From Hyphomonadaceae bacterium (GTDB lineage Bacteria; Pseudomonadota; Alphaproteobacteria; Caulobacterales; Maricaulaceae), in contig JABDMW010000028.1 of the NCBI GenBank assembly GCA_013001295.1, positions 124,001 to 188,000 of the forward strand: 64,000 nucleotides of DNA. The letters run 5' to 3'. Each line of letters begins with the position of its first letter. The stretch's first letter is position 1. The notes below the pieces were generated by a model. The model worked only from the letters and a program-made list of their open reading frames with translations, ran no database searches and was not told the DNA's origin. Below, piece by piece: positions 1 to 10,108 of this stretch. The translations under genes and the position numbers were made by a program.

Positions 1-1193
1 CCGCTCTTATTTCATTCACCTTACCGGCACAGGCGCAGTCCCGTAGTGGCAATGATATTGGCGGCATTCTTGAAGACATATTCGGGAGCGGCCGCGCGCC
101 CAACCAATACCCAAATCCTGCCCAAACATCGTCAATTGACACGATCCCGGTCGATGTCGTTTTTGATCCGGGCCGTAACGGCCTGCCGGAGGAGGCCACA
201 CTTGTTGTGTCCGCCTATGCACCGCCTGCTCCAAATGTCAGGCGCCGGGGCCCGAAGCTGATCGGGGAAACCAAGCTTTTACTCGATGATTTAAGCCCGC
301 CCTTAAGCGTCGTCATCGCTGCGCCGTCGCGAGTTACACAGGAAATTGACTTTGCCCGTATCGAAGCCAAGATCGTCGATTTTGACGGGAACATTCTCTA
401 TAAAGCCGACCAGGACGGTGAGTTTCGCGGCTATGATGCCCCAATTATGGACCTGAGACGGGTTGGTTTTAACTCACAACCCACCACACAACCCCCTACA
501 TCAGCTGGAAATGTCCAGTTTGAAACCGTTCGCGGCAATGTCGGCATTGACGGTCCTGCGCCTAATTTCCGCGGCGGTATGTTGACGGTTCGCCTCGTGG
601 AAGACGGTCCGGCAATCGGTGGCCGTACCATCGTCGGCGAAAAACAAATCAGTATTGACGGGATGTCTCCACCCTATGAATTTGATTTTGAGCGGACAAT
701 CATGCCGGGTAATAAAAATACACCATTGGTGCTCGAAGCCTGGATCGAAGATTGGGCCAATCGTAAAACCCATGAGACAAGTCGTCCTGTCACGTTCACC
801 GGCGCGGGTACAGCATACCGTTTACGTCTTGGGCCCGTGCCGATCGGTTATCAAGTGCCCACTCAGCCTCCTGCACCAGCATTCCAGAGCGAAGCGCGGT
901 TCAATGCCTTTAAAGGCCTCCCGGCAGGATCAACCTTGTTTGTGGACTTAGAGCGCCCGGTCACGGGCTCTCGCCCTCAACTCATCACCCAAACGCAAGT
1001 GTCATTAGATGGGCGTTCCGGCAATATTCCGTTTACTCTGGACGGCGCTAATCTCGATCCGAACCTGCCAACGCCGATCTTACGGGCGCGTGTGGAAGAT
1101 GCCAATGGCACAATCCTGTTTTCTAATCCGGGCGGAACGCCGTGGACGCCAAACAGCAATTCTGTTGAGTTGAGAGCTTCAGCTTATTATTAG
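1..1193 (+). CDS. Secreted protein with three YbaY/YscW-like repeats (5' end outside window)
   Basis: The frame is open from base 3, so the gene starts before the window; about 396 residues are visible. The first visible residues (LISFTLPAQAQS) look like the end of a signal peptide with an AQA cleavage site, so the protein is probably periplasmic or surface-exposed. Three segments share one pattern, at visible residues about 67-133, 192-260 and 312-380. Each begins with a strand such as LTVRLVED, follows with an EKQISIDG-like strand and ends in a strand like LEAWIEDWAN or LRARVEDANG. This layout matches the small beta-sandwich of YbaY/YscW lipoprotein-type domains, normally present once per protein. 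The family call rests on pattern recognition. It ends two bases before the convergent TfoX-like gene. Confidence 0.6.
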   Translation, partial: ALISFTLPAQAQSRSGNDIGGILEDIFGSGRAPNQYPNPAQTSSIDTIPVDVVFDPGRNGLPEEATLVVSAYAPPAPNVRRRGPKLIGETKLLLDDLSPPLSVVIAAPSRVTQEIDFARIEAKIVDFDGNILYKADQDGEFRGYDAPIMDLRRVGFNSQPTTQPPTSAGNVQFETVRGNVGIDGPAPNFRGGMLTVRLVEDGPAIGGRTIVGEKQISIDGMSPPYEFDFERTIMPGNKNTPLVLEAWIEDWANRKTHETSRPVTFTGAGTAYRLRLGPVPIGYQVPTQPPAPAFQSEARFNAFKGLPAGSTLFVDLERPVTGSRPQLITQTQVSLDGRSGNIPFTLDGANLDPNLPTPILRARVEDANGTILFSNPGGTPWTPNSNSVELRASAYY

Positions 1194-1194
1194 A

Positions 1195-1554
1195 TTATTT
1201 TGGCGGCAGGCTTTGCGCGAAGCCTTTCGCTAAAGCCACCAAATGTTCGCGGCGGGCATCATCTTCCAGAAGCTCTGCATCGCATTCAACCAGCCCTTTC
1301 ATACGACGCCCGGTGAAGCTGAGTTCGCGAATACCGTCGACGGAAAGGGCCTGTTCATAATTATCCGGCCCAACGCGAAACATCGCCCCGTCCCCAATCA
1401 CTGTTTTGGCTTCATCCTTCATCTGGTGGACACCGCACAGCATATGTCCGTTCAATGTGAAACACAGACCGCCGAACATTTTCTTCTCGGCGACACCGTC
1501 AACCTCCACCAGATCATCGCGGAAAATCTGCGCCAGTCCTTCATCATAGGCCAT
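1195..1554 (-). CDS. TfoX N-terminal domain protein
   Basis: 119 residues, which is the size of a stand-alone TfoX/Sxy N-terminal domain. The core EKKMFGGLCFTLNGHMLCGV is typical of the family, as is the later FTGRRMKGLVECD segment. In gamma-proteobacteria the full Sxy/TfoX protein activates competence genes together with CRP. Stand-alone N-terminal domains are common in alphaproteobacteria and their role is unknown. It ends next to the convergent YbaY-repeat gene and lies 8 bases downstream of the GFA gene on the same strand, so the two probably share a transcript. Family assignment is firm; function is open. Confidence 0.85.
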   Translation of the reverse strand: MAYDEGLAQIFRDDLVEVDGVAEKKMFGGLCFTLNGHMLCGVHQMKDEAKTVIGDGAMFRVGPDNYEQALSVDGIRELSFTGRRMKGLVECDAELLEDDARREHLVALAKGFAQSLPPK

Positions 1555-1562
1555 AGGGCCTC

Positions 1563-1946
1563 CTAATCCTGATGTGTGAGGTCCCAGGCAAAGGCACTGT
1601 CAGTATGGATATGCATGCCGGGTTTGAAACCCGCCGCATCATCGAGCACATTGGCCCGGACCACCATGGTGCCATCCCCAGAATCCGGCGTGGCCGCGAT
1701 TTGCGTCGAGCAATTGGGGCAGAAATGCAAATAGATCAATTCACCGCTACCACCCGGATAAGCATAGATCTTGGTTTCACCGGTGATTTTGACCTTATCT
1801 TTCGGCACGCCCACCCCTAACAAGCGCCCGCCGCTGACCAATTTCATACAGTCCGTGCAATGACAGGAGAAACTAAACATGTCCTCGGCATCTATTTCGA
1901 CCGTTACATCTCCGCAATGACACCGCCCGGTTCGCCTAATACTCAT
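1563..1946 (-). CDS. GFA/CENP-V family zinc protein
   Basis: 127 residues. The cysteines fit the GFA (glutathione-dependent formaldehyde-activating enzyme) fold: C9 and C11 in CHCG, C28, C30 and C33 in CHCTDC, and C76 and C79 in CPNC, giving two zinc sites. The family name comes from Gfa of Paracoccus, but most members, this one included, have no demonstrated substrate. Cytoplasmic. It sits upstream of the TfoX-like gene with an 8-base gap. No formaldehyde dehydrogenase gene is nearby, so a role in formaldehyde oxidation should not be assumed. Confidence 0.88.
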   Translation of the reverse strand: MSIRRTGRCHCGDVTVEIDAEDMFSFSCHCTDCMKLVSGGRLLGVGVPKDKVKITGETKIYAYPGGSGELIYLHFCPNCSTQIAATPDSGDGTMVVRANVLDDAAGFKPGMHIHTDSAFAWDLTHQD

Positions 1947-1974
1947 CAGTTTCTCCTTATTTGATATTTATATC

Positions 1975-2394
1975 CTAAAATAAAGCCGCCGCGGCGCGTA
2001 AGGCCATGACAAGCAAGAGCAATGACCCGATTACGAACAGCGTGAAGCGCGTCATGACCTTGTTGCTTGTGACTTGAACGACCGAATGAACAACCCGCAC
2101 CATGACATAGGCCCAGGCTAAATACATGGCGGCGCTATCGCCATTGCCGGTGAGGTGTAAATAGAACATCAGCGCGTAGAAAATCACCGGTTGTTCGTGC
2201 AAATGATTGTAATTGTCCGCGGCCCAGCGGGCCGATGCCGGCAATTTCTCGCCAAATTTCGGGTCCGTCACAAAGTCCTGCGGATCCTTGGATATAGCCT
2301 GCATGGCCGGGATGCGGCGCTTGTACATCAGCACCCACATCACAAATGTCCATAAGATCAGCGCCAATACCGGCGTTAAAAACTCCCCCATCAC
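1975..2394 (-). CDS. MAPEG family membrane protein
   Basis: 139 residues with four hydrophobic segments (about residues 5-25, 65-85, 88-108, 118-138), the topology of MAPEG proteins (membrane-associated eicosanoid and glutathione metabolism). The segment around HLHEQPVIFYALMFYL matches the family's conserved E-P region. Bacterial MAPEG proteins may act as glutathione S-transferases or peroxidases, but the substrate here is unknown. A purine-rich Shine-Dalgarno (GGAGAGAG, about 2395-2402) precedes the ATG. The GFA gene follows 28 bases downstream, so MAPEG, GFA and TfoX-like probably form one transcript. A second, different MAPEG gene lies at 6223-6615. Confidence 0.85.
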   Translation of the reverse strand: MMGEFLTPVLALILWTFVMWVLMYKRRIPAMQAISKDPQDFVTDPKFGEKLPASARWAADNYNHLHEQPVIFYALMFYLHLTGNGDSAAMYLAWAYVMVRVVHSVVQVTSNKVMTRFTLFVIGSLLLLVMALRAAAALF

Positions 2395-2506
2395 TCTCTC
2401 CTCTTTTTATTTTGTATGGAGAGCGATTGGACGCCAAACTCAGGCGTGAGTCAAGAATAGCGATGAATAGTGGCCATACGGGACGGCCACTATTGCACTT
2501 TCGGTC

Positions 2507-3979
2507 TTATTCGTCGTCCGGTGTTTCGAACTCGATTTCGGATGCGAGAAGCTCGCCGGCTTCGGTTTTTGTGCCTTCGGCTTTCACCAAATCCTCAGGC
2601 ATGACCATGCTGAAGAACTCGTCGCCAGTCAGCGGCATATCATCAGCACCTTCATATTCCGTCCGTTCGTCGGTCAGAACCGTGACACCGAGAAGAACGA
2701 GAGACTTTGCCATAGGATCGACGCTATCCACATAATCCTGGATTTCATCTTCGTCTTCTGCCTCGTCGCGTTCGATTTTCTTGGCATACAGCGTGCCGTC
2801 TGCGCGTTCAAATCCTTTAACGTCGAGATAATTGCCCGCGACCAAATCATCGATCCCGAACATTTCAACAGGCGTCTCCAGCTTGTCTTCGAACCGCGTA
2901 CTCATATCGGTTGCAAACTCAACACCAAATATGGTGATCACTCCCGTGCCGGCATCCACAGCATCCAGCGTAGATTCCACATGGATATCGGCGTCAAATT
3001 CACATTCGACCTTGTCGGCAACCAAGGCCCCTTCCGCATTAAACTCGCCTTCAACTTCAACCTCGACGTCCACGCCAAGATCGTCAGCTGTACAGTATTC
3101 AAAAACCGTGCTTTCGTCGGTAATCACCGGTGTATCACCCACTGTGAAACTCTGGGCGGATGTGAATTCCGTAATAAAGCCTTCAACCTCACCGTCTTCG
3201 CCGTCCTCACCGTCATCTTCTTTATCTTCTTTTTCAACACTTAGCGCGAGGAATGCACCACTGCCGTCAAAGCTGTCGCCTTTGACTTCGACCAGATCAC
3301 CATTTGCAATATCGGCACCGTCAAAATCTTCCAAAGTGGCACCGGAATAATCAACATCCAGACCGCGAATTTTAAAGGTCATGGCAACTGGATCCAAGGC
3401 ACTGACATTTCCAGTCAGTTCAAATGCGTCTGCCGCATCGGCAAATTCGATCTGGCTGGCGACAATATTGCCGCTTCCGTTGAACTGGCCGCTGACCTGG
3501 ACAATATCACCAACGGTCAAGCCATTAATGTCATTCGGATCTATATCATCATCAAATGAGGTCGAACCGCGAATAACCACGTTTTGACCCATGACCGTAA
3601 TGCGTTTCGGGGTCAGGCTGATGGCTGTGATTTCGCCCTGGACGGCATCTTTAAAACTGACCGAAGAGGCGCTTTTGTTGCCTTGCGCATCTGTCGAGGT
3701 TTTCATCGTGACGATCTGACCGACTTTCAAATCGGATTGCGATCCCGTTTTGCCGTCAATGTCGAAACTGGCACCATTGGTAGCATAGCGATCGCCATTA
3801 ACGATCACACTGCCAAACCCTGAAATCGAGCCTGTTACCGTGCCGGATTTCGCAACCGGTGGCGGTGGTGTCGTTGTGCTCGGCGGTGGGGTAGAACTGG
3901 ACGAGCCGCCGCACGCGGCCAAGGCCAAACCTGCAGCACCCAACATCAATTTGCTGATCATTACATTTTTCTTTTTCAT
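2507..3979 (-). CDS. Acidic DUF5666 repeat lipoprotein
   Basis: 490 residues. The N-terminus has a basic start, a hydrophobic stretch and the lipobox LAACGGS, so it is a predicted lipoprotein, followed by a Ser/Thr/Pro linker. The rest is about six consecutive DUF5666 units, roughly residues 46-112, 113-182, 187-250, 263-325, 330-400 and 410-485. Each carries a pattern like GxVxxxS, a threshold residue and VGDIVxVxGxF followed by AxxIEF. A very acidic spacer (residues about 250-262, EDGEDGE-rich) separates units 3 and 4. DUF5666 units are likely small OB-like beta barrels of unknown function. The overall strong acidity suggests exposure on the outer membrane or cation binding; that is inference. 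Confidence 0.8.
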   Translation of the reverse strand: MKKKNVMISKLMLGAAGLALAACGGSSSSTPPPSTTTPPPPVAKSGTVTGSISGFGSVIVNGDRYATNGASFDIDGKTGSQSDLKVGQIVTMKTSTDAQGNKSASSVSFKDAVQGEITAISLTPKRITVMGQNVVIRGSTSFDDDIDPNDINGLTVGDIVQVSGQFNGSGNIVASQIEFADAADAFELTGNVSALDPVAMTFKIRGLDVDYSGATLEDFDGADIANGDLVEVKGDSFDGSGAFLALSVEKEDKEDDGEDGEDGEVEGFITEFTSAQSFTVGDTPVITDESTVFEYCTADDLGVDVEVEVEGEFNAEGALVADKVECEFDADIHVESTLDAVDAGTGVITIFGVEFATDMSTRFEDKLETPVEMFGIDDLVAGNYLDVKGFERADGTLYAKKIERDEAEDEDEIQDYVDSVDPMAKSLVLLGVTVLTDERTEYEGADDMPLTGDEFFSMVMPEDLVKAEGTKTEAGELLASEIEFETPDDE

Positions 3980-4270
3980 TCGATATTCTCCGAAAAGATT
4001 GCGCTAGCCCCCACTAGGAAAGAGATTACGATCTCTTTCATGCCACTCGATACTTACTGCTCATTCACATAAACCGATTTCCGACATTTGGAAACATAAG
4101 ATGTCAGTAATATAGGCAAATATCTATGTACAGAGGGTTAGCGAACGCAGTTAATGCACGCGGACGATTTAACTGCACCGCAAGTGGAGATTTTTCATTT
4201 TTTTAACCATGCTTGGTAAATGGATATCAACCTCCCCGCGCTATACATAACCCGTACTTGGGAGGGGCAC
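3980..4270. other. Divergent intergenic region
   Basis: About 290 bases between the DUF5666 lipoprotein gene (leftward) and the small membrane protein gene (rightward). It is AT-rich near 4187-4210 and must hold promoters for both genes. The leftward gene has a purine-rich ribosome site (GGAGAAT) just before its ATG. I found no convincing operator, RNA structure or small gene here. Confidence 0.5.
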
Positions 4271-4681
4271 ATGGGCAGCATAACAGGACAATTGGTATTG
4301 ATCGCCGGCGCGGTCAGCGCTTTTATGGGCTATGATCAGGTTGTAAAAGTCACCCAATACGAACCGACGCAAATGCTGGTCACCGAAGTGAGCTCGCAAT
4401 GTCACCTCGAGAAAAAATCATATTTCGGCGTGGCAACCAAAACCTCAACCACGGGGAAAATGGACTGCACGATCGCTGAGATCGGTGCCACGCTGGACAA
4501 ATTCAAAGGTTTCAAGGTTAAATATCATATTGTCGCCTATGTGGATTATTTCTCGCCTATTGATCAAAGCCGCCAATCCGGCAAGCTCTATTTCAAAAAA
4601 CCCAAAAACATGCCCAACCTAGGGGATCAGGTTTGGGCCCGCGCCAGCAAAAAAGACATCGAAAAAATCAGACGCGGCTAG
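4271..4681 (+). CDS. Small membrane-anchored protein of unknown function
   Basis: 136 residues from the ATG at 4271, chosen because GGAGGGG lies 4-10 bases before it; the frame stays open 17 codons further upstream without a better site. Residues 5-20 form a single hydrophobic segment or uncleaved signal (SITGQLVLIAGAVSAF). The remaining 115 residues are soluble, basic towards the C-terminus, and contain two cysteines (in SSQCHLE and MDCTIAE) that could form a disulfide in the periplasm. I do not recognise a family. It is a single gene followed by the hairpin terminator shared with the cold-shock gene. Confidence 0.6.
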   Translation: MGSITGQLVLIAGAVSAFMGYDQVVKVTQYEPTQMLVTEVSSQCHLEKKSYFGVATKTSTTGKMDCTIAEIGATLDKFKGFKVKYHIVAYVDYFSPIDQSRQSGKLYFKKPKNMPNLGDQVWARASKKDIEKIRRG

Positions 4682-4689
4682 TCCATAAA

Positions 4690-4718
4690 AAAACGCGCCC
4701 TACCTAAGTGGGGCGCGT
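4690..4718 (-). terminator. Rho-independent terminator of the cold-shock gene
   Basis: An 8-bp perfect stem (4693-4700 with 4711-4718) extends inward by three more pairs (one a T-G wobble) around a CTAA loop. Read on the minus strand it ends in seven T, so it terminates the csp transcript. On the plus strand it is followed only by a weak T-rich tail, so it may also serve the convergent small-protein gene. Confidence 0.85.
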
Positions 4719-4756
4719 CTCTATTTGTGCATGACGGCAATGGCCGTCAAATGCAA

Positions 4757-4978
4757 TTAGTCAGCTCTTGAAATCTTATCAACAGCGGTTTTACCTGAAC
4801 GTTCGTTGACAGCCGTGTTGAAGCTGACTTTGTCACCTTCCTGTAGGCCGTCGATGCCACCTTGTTGCAGCGCAGAAACGTGTACAAACACGTCATTAGA
4901 GCCGTCTTCTGGTTGAATGAAGCCGAAGCCTTTGGTTGAATTAAAGAACTTTACTGTTCCTGTGGTCATATCTGACAT
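4757..4978 (-). CDS. Cold-shock protein, CspA family
   Basis: 73 residues, a single cold-shock domain that binds single-stranded RNA or DNA and acts as an RNA chaperone. The RNA-binding motifs are clear: RNP1 as KGFGFI (about residues 16-21) and RNP2 as VFVHV (about 30-34). GTVKFFN near the start is also diagnostic. Transcribed leftward and ended by the hairpin at 4690-4718. The upstream stretch holds an imperfect hairpin (about 5066-5090), compatible with the long structured leader usual for csp genes, though cold regulation cannot be seen directly. Which csp paralogue this is cannot be decided from one copy. Confidence 0.95.
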   Translation of the reverse strand: MSDMTTGTVKFFNSTKGFGFIQPEDGSNDVFVHVSALQQGGIDGLQEGDKVSFNTAVNERSGKTAVDKISRAD

Positions 4979-5280
4979 GTGTAATTCCTTTCAAGTCATA
5001 AAATTGCACACACCAACGCGGCGTGCACTTGTACTCGAATATGGAAGAGAGAAAAAAACACATTAATCACCGGGATTGTCTCCGGGTGATGAATAAGCCG
5101 ATTGTCTGGCCCTCATCGATAGCTTGCATATAGCGACGAACCAGAAATAAGCAAGGGCTTATATGTGTTTAGGTTAATATCATCCCGGCCCCGAGCCGGG
5201 ATCTTGGTTAAAACTCGGCTCTCGTTTCCTATCACGATCCCGTCTGGAACGCCAGCTCGCTCGAGTCCGCGATGACAGGC
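4979..5280. other. csp leader region and short dispersed-repeat-like sequence
   Basis: About 300 bases without a gene between the HIT gene stop and the csp start. Next to csp it is AT-rich and holds a 10-bp imperfect hairpin (5066-5075 with 5081-5090), a candidate csp 5' leader structure. The part nearer HIT (about 5179-5278) has a CCCGG/CCGGG hairpin and flanking ATCATCCCG...GCGATGAC arms, resembling the short GC-rich intergenic repeats frequent in alphaproteobacteria. Confidence 0.45.
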
Positions 5281-5724
5281 CTAAGGCGATAGATCTGGCA
5301 AATATGGTTTCAACAGCCCTCGACGTACGGCGATCTGAACTTCGGTCATCGGTGTCATGGGTTGAACGCCCCAGATCGGACCGGGCCAGGCCGGGTCATT
5401 TTTAAACCGTACAATATGATGCACATGGAGTTGCGGAGTCATATTGCCAAGCGCCGCCACATTCATCTTTTCGCCGTTAAATGCGCTCATCAGGGCATTG
5501 CACAGCGCCCGGCTCTCTTCTGTCAGGTGCTGGTGCTGTTCAGGCTCCAGCTGATACGCGTCCTTGATATCCGGCACGCGCGGCACCAGAACAAACCAGG
5601 GATAGGCCGCATCATTGATCATCAACAGACGCGATAATGGAAAATCGCCGATCGGGATGCCGTCGCGCGCCAGATCTGGATGCAGTTTGAAGACAGGACT
5701 AACGAGTGGTCTAGCCATAGTCAT
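5281..5724 (-). CDS. HIT-domain protein
   Basis: 147 residues. The signature near residues 99-105 reads QLHVHHIVRF, the place of the histidine-triad loop, followed by the AWPGPIWGV segment typical of a bacterial HIT subfamily annotated as Ap4A-type hydrolases. Only part of the classic H-x-H-x-H spacing is kept, so a canonical nucleotide hydrolase activity is not certain. Two starts are possible, at 5724 and 5718; both overlap the end of the upstream DUF4262 gene (14 or 8 bases), so translation is probably coupled. Last gene of a three-gene leftward operon. Confidence 0.8.
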   Translation of the reverse strand: MTMARPLVSPVFKLHPDLARDGIPIGDFPLSRLLMINDAAYPWFVLVPRVPDIKDAYQLEPEQHQHLTEESRALCNALMSAFNGEKMNVAALGNMTPQLHVHHIVRFKNDPAWPGPIWGVQPMTPMTEVQIAVRRGLLKPYLPDLSP

Positions 5725-6208
5725 GCCCCGGCTCGTACAACAGCGGCTGGGCCTTGATCAGATCATCGCCGCACCCCTCGTCCCACGGATATAGATTGTT
5801 CTGCGCCCCGGGCCAGAACAATTGCATGAAGCTCATCTTTTTGGCATCGCCGCCGTCATGCTGATGAAACCAGCGCGCCGAGTTGAAATAATTGCTGCCG
5901 CTATTGTCGGCATGCACGAGACGGCTGATACAGACAAAATCCCCCTCCAAAAGCCCTTCCCATTTGGTTCCATCGCCGGGCTTATTCCCGTCTTTGATTT
6001 GCCGGAAAATCTCCCAAAACATTGAATGCATCAAATTACTCGGCAGGCCGAAAATGATGAAGTCCGGACAGTTCAGCGTATGCGGAAACCCGATCGAATA
6101 GGTAAAGCCCGGTGCGTCCCCGTCCGGATCGAAAACGTGGGTCGCCTGCCAGCCGTGTTTTTCGACATTGGCGATCAGGTCCTTTTCATATGCCGCGAGT
6201 TCGGCCAT
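5711..6208 (-). CDS. DUF4262 protein
   Basis: 165 residues from the ATG at 6208, picked because GAGG lies at a suitable distance and because the family begins here with a helix like ELAAYEKDLIANVEKHGWQ. The frame is open a further 36 codons upstream, but these run into the MAPEG gene and look like noise. Family hallmarks are FTYSIGFPHTLNCPDFIIFGL near residues 35-55 and a tryptophan-rich C-terminal half. DUF4262 has no known function. It lies 14 bases downstream of the MAPEG gene and overlaps the HIT gene. Confidence 0.8.
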   Translation of the reverse strand: MAELAAYEKDLIANVEKHGWQATHVFDPDGDAPGFTYSIGFPHTLNCPDFIIFGLPSNLMHSMFWEIFRQIKDGNKPGDGTKWEGLLEGDFVCISRLVHADNSGSNYFNSARWFHQHDGGDAKKMSFMQLFWPGAQNNLYPWDEGCGDDLIKAQPLLYEPGHDYG

Positions 6209-6222
6209 CAACGACCTCGATA

Positions 6223-6615
6223 TTAAACCGCCGATATAACCTGAAAGAACACCATAGCCGTGCCGGCAACGCCGACAAACCAGACAACCGTGCGGGCATA
6301 GGGCAGTCCGGTCCAATAGGTCAGCGGATAGATGGCGCGCGCTGCGACATAGAGCATGGCACCTTTGATCGCCAAATCTGTGCTGACGCCCGCCAAATGT
6401 GCAACCAGCGCCAATGGTACAAACATCATCATGCTTTCCATATGATTGGCAACGGTGCGCTTGGCACGGGCCTGAAATACGGTTTCGTCCTTAGACGAGT
6501 CCCGGGAGCCAAAGCCCCATTTCACTCCATTGTTCAATATACCGGAAGTGGCCTGCGCGCTGATAATCACGAACAGAATGGCGACACTCCAGACAACTGC
6601 ACTTAACATGGTCAT
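6223..6615 (-). CDS. MAPEG family membrane protein
   Basis: 130 residues, four predicted transmembrane helices. The segment RAKRTVANHMESMMMFVPLA carries the conserved N-H-x-E-S pattern of the bacterial COG3686-type MAPEG branch, which differs from the MAPEG protein encoded at 1975-2394. The start is supported by AGGGGAG six bases before the ATG. A glutathione-dependent or purely structural role is possible; the substrate is unknown. First gene of the operon with the DUF4262 and HIT genes. An open frame running in from the repeat region upstream is not part of it. Confidence 0.85.
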   Translation of the reverse strand: MTMLSAVVWSVAILFVIISAQATSGILNNGVKWGFGSRDSSKDETVFQARAKRTVANHMESMMMFVPLALVAHLAGVSTDLAIKGAMLYVAARAIYPLTYWTGLPYARTVVWFVGVAGTAMVFFQVISAV

Positions 6616-7021
6616 AATTGACTCCCCTTTTTATATTGATAACGCAGCATAGCGAGGATGCGCGTCTTGCCAAGGGGCAAGCGTTCAACAAGAAGTGATT
6701 TGCGGTGTAATCTCTGTAGGGATTTCTTATTGCCGTCATTACCCCCCCCTCCCCGTCATTGCCGGGTTTATCCCGGCAATCCAACTTCGGATCTGTACGT
6801 CGCACCCTATGGAGAAAGGCAAGCATCAGAGTTGGATTCCCCCATAAAGGGGGCAATTCAACTTCCGGACTGTACATCACACCATTTGGAGAAGGTTAAA
6901 CTTCAGAGTTGGATTGCCGGGATAAACCCGGCAATGACGAACTGAGGTGGTGGGACTATTTATTATCCCGGCGGTCGCGACAGTTTTTACGGCGATCAAC
7001 ACGGTCTTCACGCCGGATTTC
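6616..7021. other. Intergenic region holding a nested repeat element
   Basis: About 400 bases between thiC (end) and the MAPEG gene (start). Apart from the MAPEG promoter region near 6620-6750, it is dominated by the inverted-repeat element at 6754-6939. Open frames that cross it have no recognisable protein features and consist of the repeat sequence. Confidence 0.6.
6754..6939. repeat. Nested inverted-repeat element (MITE- or REP-like)
   Basis: The outer arms are a perfect 32-bp inverted repeat (6754-6785 with 6908-6939), and each arm contains its own palindrome GCCGGGTTTATCCCGGC. Between them are two imperfect direct copies of about 54 bp (6784-6836 and 6859-6912) separated by another inverted repeat around CCCCC-ATAA-GGGGG. 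The whole 186-bp unit could fold into a cruciform or multi-hairpin RNA. It carries no transposase and is best described as a small non-autonomous or REP-like element. Confidence 0.75.
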
Positions 7022-9493
<2,472 letters not shown>

Positions 9494-9494
<1 letters not shown>

Positions 9495-10108
9495 TATCCC
9501 GCACCCCCTGACAAAAACTGTTCGTGGATGAGGCGTTCGACGGCCTTGGGTTTTTTGATTTTCTGGAAACTGTCGAGCTGTACCTGATACATGGCGGTGC
9601 GGAGATCGCGCCGGTTTTGGCGCGACGCGATTTCGAGCGTGCCGATATCGTCATTACCAGTGCGTTCGATGCGCTCAAATCCGTGGCTTGTGATCGATAT
9701 AATCCGGCGCGGAAACAGATTGCTGGCAATAATGCCGCGCTGATCGGTCAATGCATAAACTTGAAACAAGGGTGAGATCAGCAAGCGTACCGAGCTCAGC
9801 AGTAGCATCAAGCCAATGAGTAAAAAGAAAAACGGCACATAAAAGGCCAATGCGATAATCGGCTTGGCCAGTTCCGTGACCAGGCCAGGTGGGATGATCT
9901 CGGTTTCGGCCACCTGGATCGACGTGAACACGCCCAGAATGATCAACAAAACCACCGACAACCAGATAAAGGAAAACAACATCAAAAAAATCGATGACAT
10001 GGAGATCGGCAAGCGGTTAGGACGATCAGCCCAAAGTAATACCTCGCCCTTGCGGAGTTCCGGCGTTACCTGCTTTCGCACCTTTTCATCGATCGTGATG
10101 TCTTTCAC
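9494..10108 (-). CDS. Membrane PH-like domain protein (second paralogue of the thiC operon)
   Basis: 204 residues. It begins with a helix and LRKGEVLLWADRPN, the short signature that opens many bacterial PH-domain membrane proteins. Two long hydrophobic helices follow (about 38-64 and 84-112). The soluble part starts YALTDQRGIIAS and has RRIISITSHGFERIER and GTLEIASR, closely following the bPH consensus (TDxR, then a strand leading to xIxxI, then GxIxI). It is more divergent from the other two copies and lacks GRPF. The 3' end overlaps the next gene by one base and the 5' end overlaps the MBL gene by four bases. Probable inner-membrane protein of unknown function. Confidence 0.7.

Noticed and set aside
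6491-6880. Open frame of 129 codons across the repeat element
   Set aside because: It overlaps the MAPEG gene on the same strand in another frame and consists mainly of repeat sequence, without coding character.
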